A program made the position numbers and the translations under genes. Below are positions 1-9,038 of a stretch of DNA of 64,000 nucleotides, piece by piece (within the stretch, counting starts at the first letter, position 1; every line of letters starts with the position of its first letter). Below the pieces are notes generated by a model. The model did no database searches and was not told the DNA's origin. It was given only the letters and a program-made list of their open reading frames with translations. Source of the stretch: Subtercola sp. (GTDB lineage: Bacteria; Actinomycetota; Actinomycetes; Actinomycetales; Microbacteriaceae); NCBI GenBank assembly GCA_025463765.1, contig JAODBC010000056.1:1-64000 (forward strand), read 5' to 3'.

Positions 1-1
1 G

Positions 2-649
2 CTCAAGGAGCGTGGAGCGGCCAAGATCTACGCGGCCTCCCGCACTCCGAGCGCCGTCGACGTGCACGGCGTCGAGCCCATCCACCTCGACATCACAGAC
101 CCTTCGCAGGTGCGGGCCGTCGCCGACGCGGCCGGCGATGTGCAGGTGCTGATCAACAATGCGGGAATCTCGACCGGTACGTCTCTCATCTCCGGCGACG
201 TGGCACTCATCAGGCGAGAGATGGACACCAACTTCTTCGGCCCACTGCTCATGATTCAAGCGTTCGCTCCGATTTTGAAGGCCAACGGGGGAGGCGCCAT
301 CCTCAATGTCGTCTCGGCATTGTCGTGGTTCACTGTTCCCGGCGCGGGCGCCTACGCTGCTTCCAAAGCGGCGGCCTGGCAGCTCACCGACAGCGCACGC
401 CTCGAACTCGCAGATCAAGGCACTCACGTCGTCGGCGTGCATATGGGCCTTGTCGACACCGATATGGCCGCGGGCGTGCAGGCGCCGAAGATCTCCCCGA
501 CCGTCTTGGCGGCGGCCGGACTAGACGCCATCGAGTCCGGTCTCGACGAGGTGCTGGCCGACGACTGGGCGAAGTTCGTGAAGTCCGGACTCACGCTTGG
601 GCCGACGGAGCGGTACGAGCGGTTGTTCTCGGCCCTGTCTGGTAACTGA
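2..649 (+). CDS. SDR family NAD(P)-dependent oxidoreductase (5' truncated by window)
   Basis: This is the C-terminal part of a classical short-chain dehydrogenase/reductase; the frame is open to the window edge, so the Rossmann glycine motif lies outside. The sequence shows the NNAG motif that stabilises the central sheet and the catalytic Tyr-x3-Lys in GAYAASKAA, preceded by the active-site Ser in NVVSALS. The substrate cannot be told from sequence. It is followed after about 65 bases by an RpiR regulator on the same strand, and no shared operon signal is visible. SDR assignment is secure; the specific reaction is unknown. Confidence 0.85.
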   Translation, partial: LKERGAAKIYAASRTPSAVDVHGVEPIHLDITDPSQVRAVADAAGDVQVLINNAGISTGTSLISGDVALIRREMDTNFFGPLLMIQAFAPILKANGGGAILNVVSALSWFTVPGAGAYAASKAAAWQLTDSARLELADQGTHVVGVHMGLVDTDMAAGVQAPKISPTVLAAAGLDAIESGLDEVLADDWAKFVKSGLTLGPTERYERLFSALSGN

Positions 650-715
650 CCGGCTGGGTGTGGCCCTGGCTCCCGACCACTATGGATTCACCCGGCCGTG
701 GTAGAAAAGGGCCTC

Positions 716-1615
716 ATGACAGATCTGCAGCGCGCCGACCCTCCCTTCGGTGGCACCCTCGCCTACATCGACTCGGTGATTCCCGCGCTCGTGCCGAGCG
801 AACAGCGCGTCGCTCGGCAGATCGTCGAACATCCCGAAGACGTACCGATGATGTCGGCGGCCGATCTGGCTGCGCAGACGGGAACTTCGGCTGCCACGGT
901 CATCCGGGCCTGCCAGAGCCTCGGCTTCAAGGGCTTTCAGCACCTCAGACTGTTGTTGCTTCGCGATCTGCCGTCACGACTCGAGCCGGCTGCCGCCGGT
1001 CACGACGGCCCACCCCGCGAGTGGATCCCCTCGATGTTCCGATCGGCGGGCGACGAGCTGGCGAACTCGCTCGCGCCGCTCGACTTCGACCAATTCGATC
1101 GCGCGGTGACTTCGATGACGGGCGCCCGTCGTCTGCTGCTCATTGGAAACGGTGCCTCGGCGCCGATCGCTCAGCTCGCGAATCTCGGCTTTCTGAATTC
1201 GAGCCGCCCGAGTGAGGCGCCTGCCGACGCAGTCGTGCAGCAGCTCACGGCCCGTTCGCTTGGTGACCGTGATGTGTGCGTGTGCATCAGTGGGAGCGGT
1301 TCGAACAGTGTCACCCTGCGCTCGGCCCAGGCGGCAGGGGAGTCGGGCGCAACGGTGATCGGGGTGACGAGTTACCAGCGGTCGCGTCTTCACGAGCTTT
1401 CAAAAATCACGCTGGTATGTGGCGCCTCGATTTCGAAATGGTCGACCGGTCTGATCACCGGCAACCTGGCCCACGTGCTGCTCTTTGCGGCTCTCGAGCT
1501 GGCCATTTCGGTGGAGGGTGGCCGGCCGACGACCGACGCGGCGGTCATGGAAGGAGTCATGACGCTGGTGGGGCAGGATGCCGATGACGCCGATCCAGAC
1601 GAACTCAACAGCTGA
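716..1615 (+). CDS. MurR/RpiR family transcriptional regulator
   Basis: The protein has an N-terminal RpiR-type helix-turn-helix (about residues 10-85; SAADLAAQTGTSAATVIRACQSLG is the recognition region) and a C-terminal SIS phosphosugar-binding domain (about 115-270; GNGASAPIAQL and ISGSGSNSVT are the SIS loops). Family members sense phosphorylated sugars and control sugar-phosphate catabolism. I chose ATG at 716, five bases after AAAAGGG, over the GTG at 698. It lies directly upstream of a co-oriented ABC importer with phosphatases, so it is probably that locus's regulator (inference). Confidence 0.88.
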   Translation: MTDLQRADPPFGGTLAYIDSVIPALVPSEQRVARQIVEHPEDVPMMSAADLAAQTGTSAATVIRACQSLGFKGFQHLRLLLLRDLPSRLEPAAAGHDGPPREWIPSMFRSAGDELANSLAPLDFDQFDRAVTSMTGARRLLLIGNGASAPIAQLANLGFLNSSRPSEAPADAVVQQLTARSLGDRDVCVCISGSGSNSVTLRSAQAAGESGATVIGVTSYQRSRLHELSKITLVCGASISKWSTGLITGNLAHVLLFAALELAISVEGGRPTTDAAVMEGVMTLVGQDADDADPDELNS

Positions 1616-1757
1616 TCGGTCATCCGTTGATTGATGTCTGCCCTGCAGACGCGTAGGCGTTGCCTGCAGTTCACTTTCGACTCCGATCATTCTGAAGTAA
1701 CGAAAATTCTTGGAGATAACGCTCTAGGGAATGAGATTACTTGGAGGAGATTCACTC

Positions 1758-2915
1758 GTGAGCCGCATCGAGATCGTGCAATTGACCCAGCAGTTCAAGG
1801 GCCACCGTGCTGTCGACGCCGTCGATCTGGTGATCGAAGACGGCGACTTCGTTGTTCTGCTCGGCCCCAGCGGCTGCGGAAAGACCACTCTGCTGCGCAT
1901 GATCGCGGGGCTGCTCGAGCCGACGCAGGGCCGCATTCTGATCGACGGCGTCGACGTCACCGAGCTGCCCTCGAAAAAGCGCAACCTCGCCATGGTGTTT
2001 CAGAGCTATGCGCTCTACCCGCATCTCAGCGTGGCGAAGAATCTCGCGTTTCCGCTCGCCGTGCTTCGCACGCCGAAAGCCGAACGTGTTCGTCGGGTTC
2101 ATGAGGTGGCTGCGAGCTTGGGGCTCGAGAATCTACTCGAGCGCAAACCCCGTGAACTCTCGGGCGGCCAGCGGCAGCGCGTGGCCGTCGGTCGGGCTCT
2201 GGTGCGCCGGCCGAGCGCGTACCTGATGGATGAACCGCTGTCGAACCTCGACGCGAAGCTGCGCACGGCCACCCGCCAGGAGCTTAGCGAGCTGCACGCA
2301 GAGCTGTCTGCGACGTTCGTCTACGTCACCCACGATCAGGTCGAGGCGATGACGATGGCGACAAAGATCGTCGTGCTAGACGCCGGTCGCATCGAGCAGT
2401 TCGGCACACCGGATGAGATCTACCACCGCCCCGCCTCGGTGTTCGTCGCCGGTTTCGTGGGTGCGCCGCCGATGAATCTCGTCGTCGGCACGGTCGGCTC
2501 GATCGGAGGCGTCGTGACGGCGACAGCCGAAGGAATCGAGGCCCGTCTCTGGCCGGGCGTGGCCGAGAAGCGCACGGTCGTGATCGGAGTTCGCCCCGAA
2601 CACTTGCGACTCGACGACTTCGCGGCGAACGCCGAGAGTACGGCAGGTTCCGCAAGCGCCCTGAGCGTCGAGGGCGTAGTCGAGCGAATCGAGAACCTCG
2701 GCAGCGAGCAGGTTCTCTACCTGCGTGTGGGTGACACCCTCATGACGGCTCGCGGCGACGATTTCGGCGCTCTGCGCCGCGGCGATCTTCTCGCGCTCAG
2801 TGCCCCAATCGAGCGCATCCACCTCTTCGACGAGGCGACCGGCCAGCGACTCGAATGGGTGCCTGAGCCCGACGAGCTCCCCGCGGCAGCGGCGCAGGTC
2901 GCTGTCATGGCCTGA
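1758..2915 (+). CDS. ABC transporter ATP-binding protein, MalK/UgpC type
   Basis: This is the cytoplasmic ATPase of a carbohydrate-class (CUT1-like) importer. Walker A is GPSGCGKTT (about residues 35-43), the signature is LSGGQRQRVAVGRAL, Walker B is YLMDEPLSNLD, and the switch His is in YVTHDQ. A C-terminal TOBE/OB regulatory region of about 140 residues is present, as in MalK and UgpC. GTG at 1758 is preferred because GGAGGA sits nine bases upstream; an ATG at 1731 has no good ribosome site. With the binding protein and two permeases downstream it completes one importer. Confidence 0.93.
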   Translation: MSRIEIVQLTQQFKGHRAVDAVDLVIEDGDFVVLLGPSGCGKTTLLRMIAGLLEPTQGRILIDGVDVTELPSKKRNLAMVFQSYALYPHLSVAKNLAFPLAVLRTPKAERVRRVHEVAASLGLENLLERKPRELSGGQRQRVAVGRALVRRPSAYLMDEPLSNLDAKLRTATRQELSELHAELSATFVYVTHDQVEAMTMATKIVVLDAGRIEQFGTPDEIYHRPASVFVAGFVGAPPMNLVVGTVGSIGGVVTATAEGIEARLWPGVAEKRTVVIGVRPEHLRLDDFAANAESTAGSASALSVEGVVERIENLGSEQVLYLRVGDTLMTARGDDFGALRRGDLLALSAPIERIHLFDEATGQRLEWVPEPDELPAAAAQVAVMA

Positions 2916-2987
2916 CCGACCCGACGCTCAGGCATTCAGACTTCTCTCTCGTTCCACACCCCGACTACCCGAAGGAGCGCCACACCC

Positions 2988-4358
2988 ATGCCCATTTCCA
3001 TTCGTCTCGCCGCCGTCGCAGTTACGGCTGTCGCGGCCCTCGCGCTGACCGGCTGTGTCGGCGGCGCCTCTGCCGCCACCTCGACCGGCGCTGCAGGGTC
3101 GGTTGCCACCATCCCGACTCTCGGCCCCGACCAGAAGGTGTCTATCACCTTCGAGAGCTACAACCTCGCACAGGCCGGAGCCTGGACCGACACCATTCAG
3201 GGGCTGATCTCGACGTTCGAGAGTCAGCACCCGAACATCACCGTCACCGGCCAGGCGCCCGCCACCGCAGCCGGAGCCAACACGTCGTACATCTCGAGCG
3301 TTCAGACCGAGATGCTCGCCGGTAATGCACCGGATGTGGCGCAATTGACCTTCGACGGGCTCGACTACATCGCCAATGACATGGGCGCCCAGCCCATCTC
3401 TCAGCTCGTCGGCGAGCAGGCCGTGCAGGATGCGTTCGGCGGACAATACCCGATGAACGCCAAAGCCACGAAGCTCGGCGACTGGAACGGCGTCACCTAC
3501 GGCATACCGTACGTCTTTTCTACCCCGGTGCTCTGGTACAACGCCACGGCCCTTGCCGATGCCGGCATCACGCACCCCGACTTCTCTACCTGGGACGGGC
3601 TCGAGAAGGTCGCCCAGACACTCAAGGCGAAGACCGGCACGGCTCCGCTCACCATCTCGTGCACGGTCACCGGCGGTGACTGGTGCATGCAAGGCATTAT
3701 CAAGTCGAACGGCGGCAGCATCGTCAGCGCCGACCACTCGACCATCGAATTCGGTGACGACGGGTCTGTCGGCGCGGTTGAGGAGATGCGCAAGCTCAAC
3801 GATGAAGGGCTGCTGCAGAACCTCGACTCGGCAAGCATGTACAACGCGTTCGCCTCCGGAAAGTCGTTGATCCAGGTGCAGACCTCGGCACTGCAGAGCA
3901 TGTTCATGGCCGGCGCGAAAGCCGGTGGCTGGCAACTGAAGAACACCACGTTGCCGGCATTCGGCACCACCCCGGTGGCCCCCACCAACTCCGGTTCGGC
4001 ACTGTTCATCATGTCGAAAGACCCGGCCAAGCAGGCTGCAGCGTGGGAGTTCATCAAGTTCATGACGAGCCCAACCGCCTACGAGCAGATCTCGACGAAA
4101 ATCGGCTACCTTCCGCTTCGCGACACCATGACCGAGGGTGACGGGCCGCTCGCCGCCTGGGCGAAGTCGAACCCGCTGGTGGCCCCGAACATCGCCCAAC
4201 TGCAGAAGCTGCAGCCGTGGGAGTCATACCCGGGCTCGAACTACAGCCAGATCAGCACGATCTTCTCGAAGGCGGTCGAAGATTCGATCTACTACGGCAA
4301 AGACCCGAAGACCACCATGCAGGCCGCTCAGCAGCAAGCCCAGGCTCTGGTCAAGTAG
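2988..4358 (+). CDS. Extracellular solute-binding lipoprotein (family 1, carbohydrate type)
   Basis: This is the substrate receptor of the importer, anchored outside the membrane. It begins with a lipoprotein signal peptide ending in the lipobox LALTGC (Cys at about residue 23). The mature part resembles MalE/UgpB-type bacterial extracellular solute-binding proteins, with an N-terminal lobe near KVSITFESYN and typical segments such as AAWEFIKFMTSPTAYEQ near the C-terminus. The 456-residue length is usual. AAGGAG lies about 12 bases before the ATG. Its ligand is unknown; the neighbouring phosphoesterases suggest a phosphate-bearing organic compound (inference). Confidence 0.92.
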   Translation: MPISIRLAAVAVTAVAALALTGCVGGASAATSTGAAGSVATIPTLGPDQKVSITFESYNLAQAGAWTDTIQGLISTFESQHPNITVTGQAPATAAGANTSYISSVQTEMLAGNAPDVAQLTFDGLDYIANDMGAQPISQLVGEQAVQDAFGGQYPMNAKATKLGDWNGVTYGIPYVFSTPVLWYNATALADAGITHPDFSTWDGLEKVAQTLKAKTGTAPLTISCTVTGGDWCMQGIIKSNGGSIVSADHSTIEFGDDGSVGAVEEMRKLNDEGLLQNLDSASMYNAFASGKSLIQVQTSALQSMFMAGAKAGGWQLKNTTLPAFGTTPVAPTNSGSALFIMSKDPAKQAAAWEFIKFMTSPTAYEQISTKIGYLPLRDTMTEGDGPLAAWAKSNPLVAPNIAQLQKLQPWESYPGSNYSQISTIFSKAVEDSIYYGKDPKTTMQAAQQQAQALVK

Positions 4359-4424
4359 CCGCGAACGCTGCCCCACCCATTGCGCGAGCACCCAATGCGC
4401 GACCACGCGAGACGAGACGACATC

Positions 4425-5189
4425 ATGACGCACACCATCCCCAGCGGCCACCTTCTGATCGAGGGCACCTACAACTTTCGAGAGGTGGGCGGCTATCGCG
4501 CCGGCGACAGCGCGGTTCGCGCCGGCAAGCTCTATCGTTCCGATGCACTGCACGAGCTCACCTCGAGCGCACGAGAGGCGATCACGGGCCTCGGCATCCG
4601 CCGTGTCGTCGACCTGCGCTCCGACGACGAGGTAGCCGAGAGCCCGAGCCTGTTGCACGACGAGATCGTCATCGTGCATTCGCCCATCTTCACCGGGGCG
4701 GCTCAGCCGGTGGCGCTCAGTGATGAGGCGGTCGACCTGGCCCGCGTCTACGACGTCATGGTCGATACCTACGGCGTGCAGCTCGCCTCGGCCGTTCGGC
4801 TGATCGCCCGGTCGGGCGACGAGCCCGTGCTGGTGCACTGCACGGCGGGCAAAGACCGCACCGGGCTCGTCGTGGCGCTGGCTCTGCTGGCTGTCGGGGT
4901 CGACCGAGATGAGGTCGTCGCCGACTATGAGCAGACCGCCCAGCACCTCGCTGGTGCGTGGGCCGAGCGGATGATCGAGAAGATGCAGACCGCCGGCGTG
5001 CCGATCACGGCCTCCCTCGAGCAGATCGTCACGGCGAGCCCAGCCGCAGAGCTCGAGCGCGTCATCGACCGCTGGGAATTCGAATGGGGATCAGCGAGCG
5101 CCTACCTGCGTGCGCATGGGCTGACCGATGACGACATCACCGCACTCGCTGCGGCACTGCTCGGCCGGGCATCCGGCACGACTGACTGA
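4425..5189 (+). CDS. Tyrosine-protein phosphatase-fold enzyme (HCx2GKDRTG family)
   Basis: The protein carries the P-loop VHCTAGKDRTG with catalytic Cys at residue 139 (counting from ATG 4425), and an upstream YNFREVGGYR motif. Both define the atypical PTP family that includes Listeria LipA and mycobacterial PtpB. Members hydrolyse phosphotyrosine and, in several cases, phosphoinositides (family knowledge). No signal peptide is seen, so it should act in the cytoplasm. It lies between the binding-protein gene and a metallophosphoesterase inside an ABC-importer operon, which favours a catabolic phosphatase role over signalling (inference). In-frame starts at 4380 (TTG) and 4395 (ATG) are alternatives. 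Confidence 0.87.
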   Translation: MTHTIPSGHLLIEGTYNFREVGGYRAGDSAVRAGKLYRSDALHELTSSAREAITGLGIRRVVDLRSDDEVAESPSLLHDEIVIVHSPIFTGAAQPVALSDEAVDLARVYDVMVDTYGVQLASAVRLIARSGDEPVLVHCTAGKDRTGLVVALALLAVGVDRDEVVADYEQTAQHLAGAWAERMIEKMQTAGVPITASLEQIVTASPAAELERVIDRWEFEWGSASAYLRAHGLTDDDITALAAALLGRASGTTD

Positions 5190-5222
5190 TCTATCACCCG
5201 ACACCTCCGAAAGGCGACAACC

Positions 5223-6125
5223 ATGACCGACTACGACTCCTACCCCACCCCCGAGCACTTCATTCTGCACATCAGCGACACCCACTTCGTAGAGAACCGA
5301 GACCTGCTGCACCACGTGGTCGATAGTGACGCGAACCTGCTCGAGTTATTCGAAGGCTTCGACAAGTCGAACACCCGCCCAGAGGCGATCGTTTTCACCG
5401 GCGACATAGCCGACACCGCGGCGCCCGATGCGTATGACCGCATTCGCGCCATGGTCGAGCCGATAGCCGAACGATACGGTTCCGAGCTGATCTGGGTGAT
5501 GGGCAATCACGACGAGCGTGCCGCGTTCCGTGCGGGTCTGCTCGGCGAAGACGGCTCTACCGAACCCTACGACCGTGTCTACGACCTCAATGGGTTGCGT
5601 ATCATCGTGCTCGACTCGACGGTTCCGGGCCAGCACTGGGGCGAGATCAGCCCAGACCAGCTCGCCTGGCTCGCGGATGAACTGAGCACTCCCGCGCCAG
5701 ATGGCACGCTGCTGGCGCTGCACCACCCGCCCATCCCGAGCCACCTCGGCCTGATCCGCCTGTTCGAGTTGCACGACCAGCCGGCGCTCGCCGAGGTGAT
5801 TCGCAATACAGATGTTCGGGGCATCCTCGGCGGACACCTGCACTATTCGACTACCGACACGTTCGCCGGCATTCCCGTGTCGGTGGCGTCGGCGACCTGC
5901 TACACGCAAGACCTCGTCATGCCGTTCCCGGCAGCGCGAGGCCAAGCCGGCGCGCAGTCGTACAACCTCGTTCACGTGTACGGCGACCACGTGCAGCACT
6001 CGGTGGTGCCCATCGGGCAGTTTCCGACCGCCTACGAGATGTCGGGGGAGTCGCTGGCGAAATTCCTCGCCATGACGCCCACCGAGCAGCTGGTCGCGGT
6101 GCAGTCGTCGGTCGGCGCCGAGTAG
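5223..6125 (+). CDS. Metallophosphoesterase, class III phosphodiesterase type (CpdA/GpdQ-like)
   Basis: All five calcineurin-like metal motifs are visible in order: SDTHF, GDIAD, GNHDE, HHPP and GGHLH. They assemble a dinuclear metal centre. The family includes cyclic-nucleotide phosphodiesterases such as Rv0805/CpdA and the glycerophosphodiesterase GpdQ, so a diester substrate is likely but not proven. The protein is cytoplasmic, with no signal peptide. The ATG follows GAAAGG. It sits between the phosphatase gene and the permease genes of the importer, and a second diverged copy closes the operon at 8120. Confidence 0.9.
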   Translation: MTDYDSYPTPEHFILHISDTHFVENRDLLHHVVDSDANLLELFEGFDKSNTRPEAIVFTGDIADTAAPDAYDRIRAMVEPIAERYGSELIWVMGNHDERAAFRAGLLGEDGSTEPYDRVYDLNGLRIIVLDSTVPGQHWGEISPDQLAWLADELSTPAPDGTLLALHHPPIPSHLGLIRLFELHDQPALAEVIRNTDVRGILGGHLHYSTTDTFAGIPVSVASATCYTQDLVMPFPAARGQAGAQSYNLVHVYGDHVQHSVVPIGQFPTAYEMSGESLAKFLAMTPTEQLVAVQSSVGAE

Positions 6126-6146
6126 CGGGCCGCGGGAGCTGCGACC

Positions 6147-7109
6147 GTGTTCGTGACCGACGTTCGGCCGGCACCGGCTGCCGAGGCGCTGAGCAACGCC
6201 GCCGGTGTCAGCCCCACCCGCCGAAGGCGACGGCGGGTGCCCATCGCACCCTACCTCTACGTGCTTCCGGCGCTGATTCTGCTCGGGATCTGGATCTACC
6301 GGCCCCTGGTGCAGACCTTCCAGCTGTCGTTCTACAGCTGGAACCTGCTGCCCACTCAGCCGCTCACCCCCGTCGGGTTGCAGAACTACGTGTCGGTCGT
6401 CTCCTCGCAGCAATTGCGGGACGCGCTCGTCAACACCGGTATCTACATCGCCGCGTTCCTGGTCTTCTCTGTCGTTCTCCCGATCGCCATCGCCTTGCTG
6501 TCGAGGCAGGTGGGCGGCCGCGCCAAGACCGCCTACCAGGCGATCATCTTCGTACCGTTTCTCGTGACGCCGGTGGCCGCGGCGGCGGTGTGGCGGTGGT
6601 TGCTGTCGGATTCGGGCGGGGCCATCCCTACCGTTCTGGGCAACTTCGGCATCGACATCGGCGACGTGCTGCGTTCTCCGAGCGGGGCCATTTGGGCGAT
6701 CATCCTCATTGTCGGCTGGCAGATGCTCGGCTTCGGTGTGCTCGTGGTTTCGGCCGGCATCGCGGGAATCAATCCGGACTACGCCCATGCAGCCTCGATC
6801 GATGGGGCAGGCGGATGGACGATTCTGCGCCGCATCACGCTTCCGCTGTTGTCTCCCACCATCGTTTTTTTGGTGCTGATGACCATTTTGCTGTCTGCGC
6901 AGTGGACCTACCCGATGATCGACATTCTGACGCAGGGCGGCCCGAGCGATTCGACGACCAACCTGTACTACCTGCTGTACCAGATCGGGTTTCAGAACTT
7001 CGACGCCGGGTCGGCCGGGGCGGCCGGCACGCTGTTCTTCATCGCGTTCAGCCTGCTCGCCCTCGGTCTGGTCACACTGTCTGACCGACTGTCTTTCTAC
7101 GACAACTAG
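6147..7109 (+). CDS. ABC transporter permease, MalF/UgpA type
   Basis: This integral membrane permease has about six hydrophobic segments and the binding-protein-dependent transport (EAA) loop NPDYAHAASIDGAGGWTILRRITLPLLSPT near residues 208-237, which docks on the ATPase. A basic N-terminus (RRRRRVP) precedes the first membrane helix. It pairs with the permease at 7118, as in CUT1 importers. GTG at 6147 follows GGGAG by nine bases. The substrate is not predictable from the sequence. Confidence 0.92.
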   Translation: MFVTDVRPAPAAEALSNAAGVSPTRRRRRRVPIAPYLYVLPALILLGIWIYRPLVQTFQLSFYSWNLLPTQPLTPVGLQNYVSVVSSQQLRDALVNTGIYIAAFLVFSVVLPIAIALLSRQVGGRAKTAYQAIIFVPFLVTPVAAAAVWRWLLSDSGGAIPTVLGNFGIDIGDVLRSPSGAIWAIILIVGWQMLGFGVLVVSAGIAGINPDYAHAASIDGAGGWTILRRITLPLLSPTIVFLVLMTILLSAQWTYPMIDILTQGGPSDSTTNLYYLLYQIGFQNFDAGSAGAAGTLFFIAFSLLALGLVTLSDRLSFYDN

Positions 7110-7117
7110 GAGCCCTG

Positions 7118-8035
7118 ATGGCCTTCGTTCCCGTCGCCGACATCACCCTGCCGGTACGAACCACCGCAACGACGATACGATCGCAGGATCGCGCGCGTAC
7201 CACGGTGAAGACTGCGTCTCGCCGGCACATTCGTGTGCCCGCCGTGGTCGGACATATCGTGCTCATCGTGGTCGCATTCGCGAGCATCTTTCCGATCTAC
7301 TGGATGTTCGCCACCGCGTTCCGTGAGCCCGTCGACGCCTCTGCGCAGACCATCTTTCCGTGGCCGCTCTCACTCGACAGCTTCACCACGGTGTGGCAGC
7401 AGATTCCGATTCTCAGCATGATCGGCAACACCTTCGTGATGGCGCTCTCTGTCGCAGCCTGCCAGCTGGTGATCGCGATCTTGGCCGCCTATGGCTTCTC
7501 CATGTGGCAGTTTCCCGGCAAGAACGTGCTCTTCTTGTTCTTCATCGGCTCCTGGCTGGTGCCGTTCCAGGTCACCATGATTCCGAACTACGTACTCATC
7601 TCGCAGCTCGGCCTGCTCGGCACCATCGCCGGCGTGATCGTGCCGAATATCTGCTCGGCGTTCGCCGTGATGCTGATGCGCCAGCACATGCAGTCTTTTC
7701 CGCGCGAGCTCATCGACGCTGCACATATGGACGGTCGCAACAGCTGGGGAATCCTGCTTCGGGTGGTGCTGCCCAATATGCGCCCCGCGCTCGCGGCGCT
7801 CGGCATCATGCTGTTCATCGAGGCCTGGAACAACTACCTGTGGCCGGCGCTCATCTTCCAGCACCAGTCAAACGCGCTGGTGCAGGTGGGCATCCGGAGC
7901 TTTCTGGGCTCGGAAGGCGACAACTGGGGCGCAATCATGGCCGCTTCGGGGCTCGCCTGCCTGCCGATCTTTCTGATCTACCTGTTTCTGCAGCGCTACA
8001 TCGTCGACGGCTTCGTGCGTTCGGGCCTGCGCTGA
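7118..8035 (+). CDS. ABC transporter permease, MalG/UgpE type
   Basis: This is the second membrane subunit of the importer. It has about six transmembrane segments and the EAA loop FPRELIDAAHMDGRNSWGIL (about residues 193-212). Typical MalG features include FPIYWMFATAFRE after the first helix and a C-terminus ending close to the last helix (RYIVDGFVRSGLR). It begins eight bases after the first permease, so the two are translated together. An 8-bp tandem repeat starts at its stop codon and fills the gap before the next gene. Confidence 0.92.
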   Translation: MAFVPVADITLPVRTTATTIRSQDRARTTVKTASRRHIRVPAVVGHIVLIVVAFASIFPIYWMFATAFREPVDASAQTIFPWPLSLDSFTTVWQQIPILSMIGNTFVMALSVAACQLVIAILAAYGFSMWQFPGKNVLFLFFIGSWLVPFQVTMIPNYVLISQLGLLGTIAGVIVPNICSAFAVMLMRQHMQSFPRELIDAAHMDGRNSWGILLRVVLPNMRPALAALGIMLFIEAWNNYLWPALIFQHQSNALVQVGIRSFLGSEGDNWGAIMAASGLACLPIFLIYLFLQRYIVDGFVRSGLR

Positions 8036-8079
8036 CGCACTGACGCCCTGACCCGCTGACGCCCTGACCCACTGACCCT
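8032..8079 (+). repeat. 8-bp tandem repeat, six copies
   Basis: CTGAC recurs exactly every eight bases at 8032, 8040, 8048, 8056, 8064 and 8072, with variants of CTGACGCC as the unit. The array starts in the permease stop codon and separates it from the second metallophosphoesterase gene. Such an array can change length by slipped-strand replication and would alter operon spacing (inference). Confidence 0.8.
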
Positions 8080-8119
8080 CTGCACTCAATCCCGCTGACC
8101 GTTCTGAAAGGAACAACCC

Positions 8120-8971
8120 GTGAAGATCATCCAGCTCTCTGACACCCACATCTCGCAGCTCGGCGGCGCGACCGCCGAGAACCTGACGAAGTTCATCACT
8201 CTGATCAACGACATCGACCCCACGTTGGTCGTTCACAGCGGCGATATCGCGATTCTCGACCCCGACAATCGGGGCGACCGTGCGTTCGCGCATGAACTGC
8301 TGCAGGGCATCCAGGCTCCGTTGCGCGTCATCCCGGGTAATCACGACGTGGGCGAGCGGCCCGAAAATGCCTGGGCGGGTCTCGTGGTCACGCCCGAACG
8401 GCTGAACGCCTTCACCTCGACATTCGGCCCCGACCACTGGCTGGAGCTCGTGGGCGAGTGGGCCGTGATCGGCCTGAACAGCGAGATCATGGGCAGCGGG
8501 CTGCCCGAAGAGCATGCCCAGTGGGTGTGGCTCGAGACCGTTGTCGCCCAGGTGGGCGACCGCCCCGCCCTGGTCTTCACTCACAAGCCGGTGTTCAACC
8601 CATACCCGCAGCTGACAGAGCACAACATCGCCATTCCAGAGGAGTCGAGGCGACGTCTGCTCGACGTCTTGGCGGGGGTGAGACTCACGGGTTTCGGCAG
8701 CGGCCACCTGCACGAGTACGCCGTCTCGACACAGCACATCGGCGATGCTGAGGCCGTCGTCGTCTCTGCACCGGCGACCGGTTTCGCCCACGGCGGTCTC
8801 GGCGGGCCCGCGCTGGCCCAGCTCGGAATCGTCGAGTACCTGCTCGGCGAGGGGGCGCAGCGCGGATCGGTTCAGCCGTTCTTTCGCAATCTTGCGACGC
8901 TCACCGAGGTGCCGCCGACCGACATCGCCGAGTTCGCAGCCGCGCTCGAGCAACTGGGAGTGACGCTCTGA
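8120..8971 (+). CDS. Metallophosphoesterase, second copy in the importer operon
   Basis: The calcineurin-like motifs are present in order: LSDTHIS, SGDIA, GNHDV, THKP and GSGHLHE. The second motif reads GDIAILD instead of the commoner GDxxD spacing. It is clearly diverged from the enzyme at 5223, so the two may take different diesters or act in sequence. The start follows GAAAGGAAC by a normal distance. The C-terminal tail of about 90 residues after GHLH is longer than the minimal fold. It appears to be the last gene of the importer operon, ending at a hairpin shared with the convergent TetR gene. Confidence 0.88.
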   Translation: MKIIQLSDTHISQLGGATAENLTKFITLINDIDPTLVVHSGDIAILDPDNRGDRAFAHELLQGIQAPLRVIPGNHDVGERPENAWAGLVVTPERLNAFTSTFGPDHWLELVGEWAVIGLNSEIMGSGLPEEHAQWVWLETVVAQVGDRPALVFTHKPVFNPYPQLTEHNIAIPEESRRRLLDVLAGVRLTGFGSGHLHEYAVSTQHIGDAEAVVVSAPATGFAHGGLGGPALAQLGIVEYLLGEGAQRGSVQPFFRNLATLTEVPPTDIAEFAAALEQLGVTL

Positions 8972-9038
8972 GCGTGGCTCAGCGTGCCCGATCGGGCCTG
9001 AGCTTGGCTCAGCGTGACCGATCGACCCTGAGCGTGGC
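8968..9038 (+). repeat. 30-bp tandem repeat, about 2.4 copies
   Basis: Two 30-base units (8968-8997 and 8998-9027) and an 11-base partial third start with CTGAGCGTGGCTCAGCGTG or near variants. The first unit contains the perfect palindrome GCCCGATCGGGC. The array spans the stop codon of the metallophosphoesterase gene and merges into the terminator hairpin. It may be a terminator expanded by duplication. Confidence 0.7.

Noticed and set aside
8032-9038. CRISPR array
   Set aside because: The repeats are short, adjacent and without spacers, and no cas genes are present.
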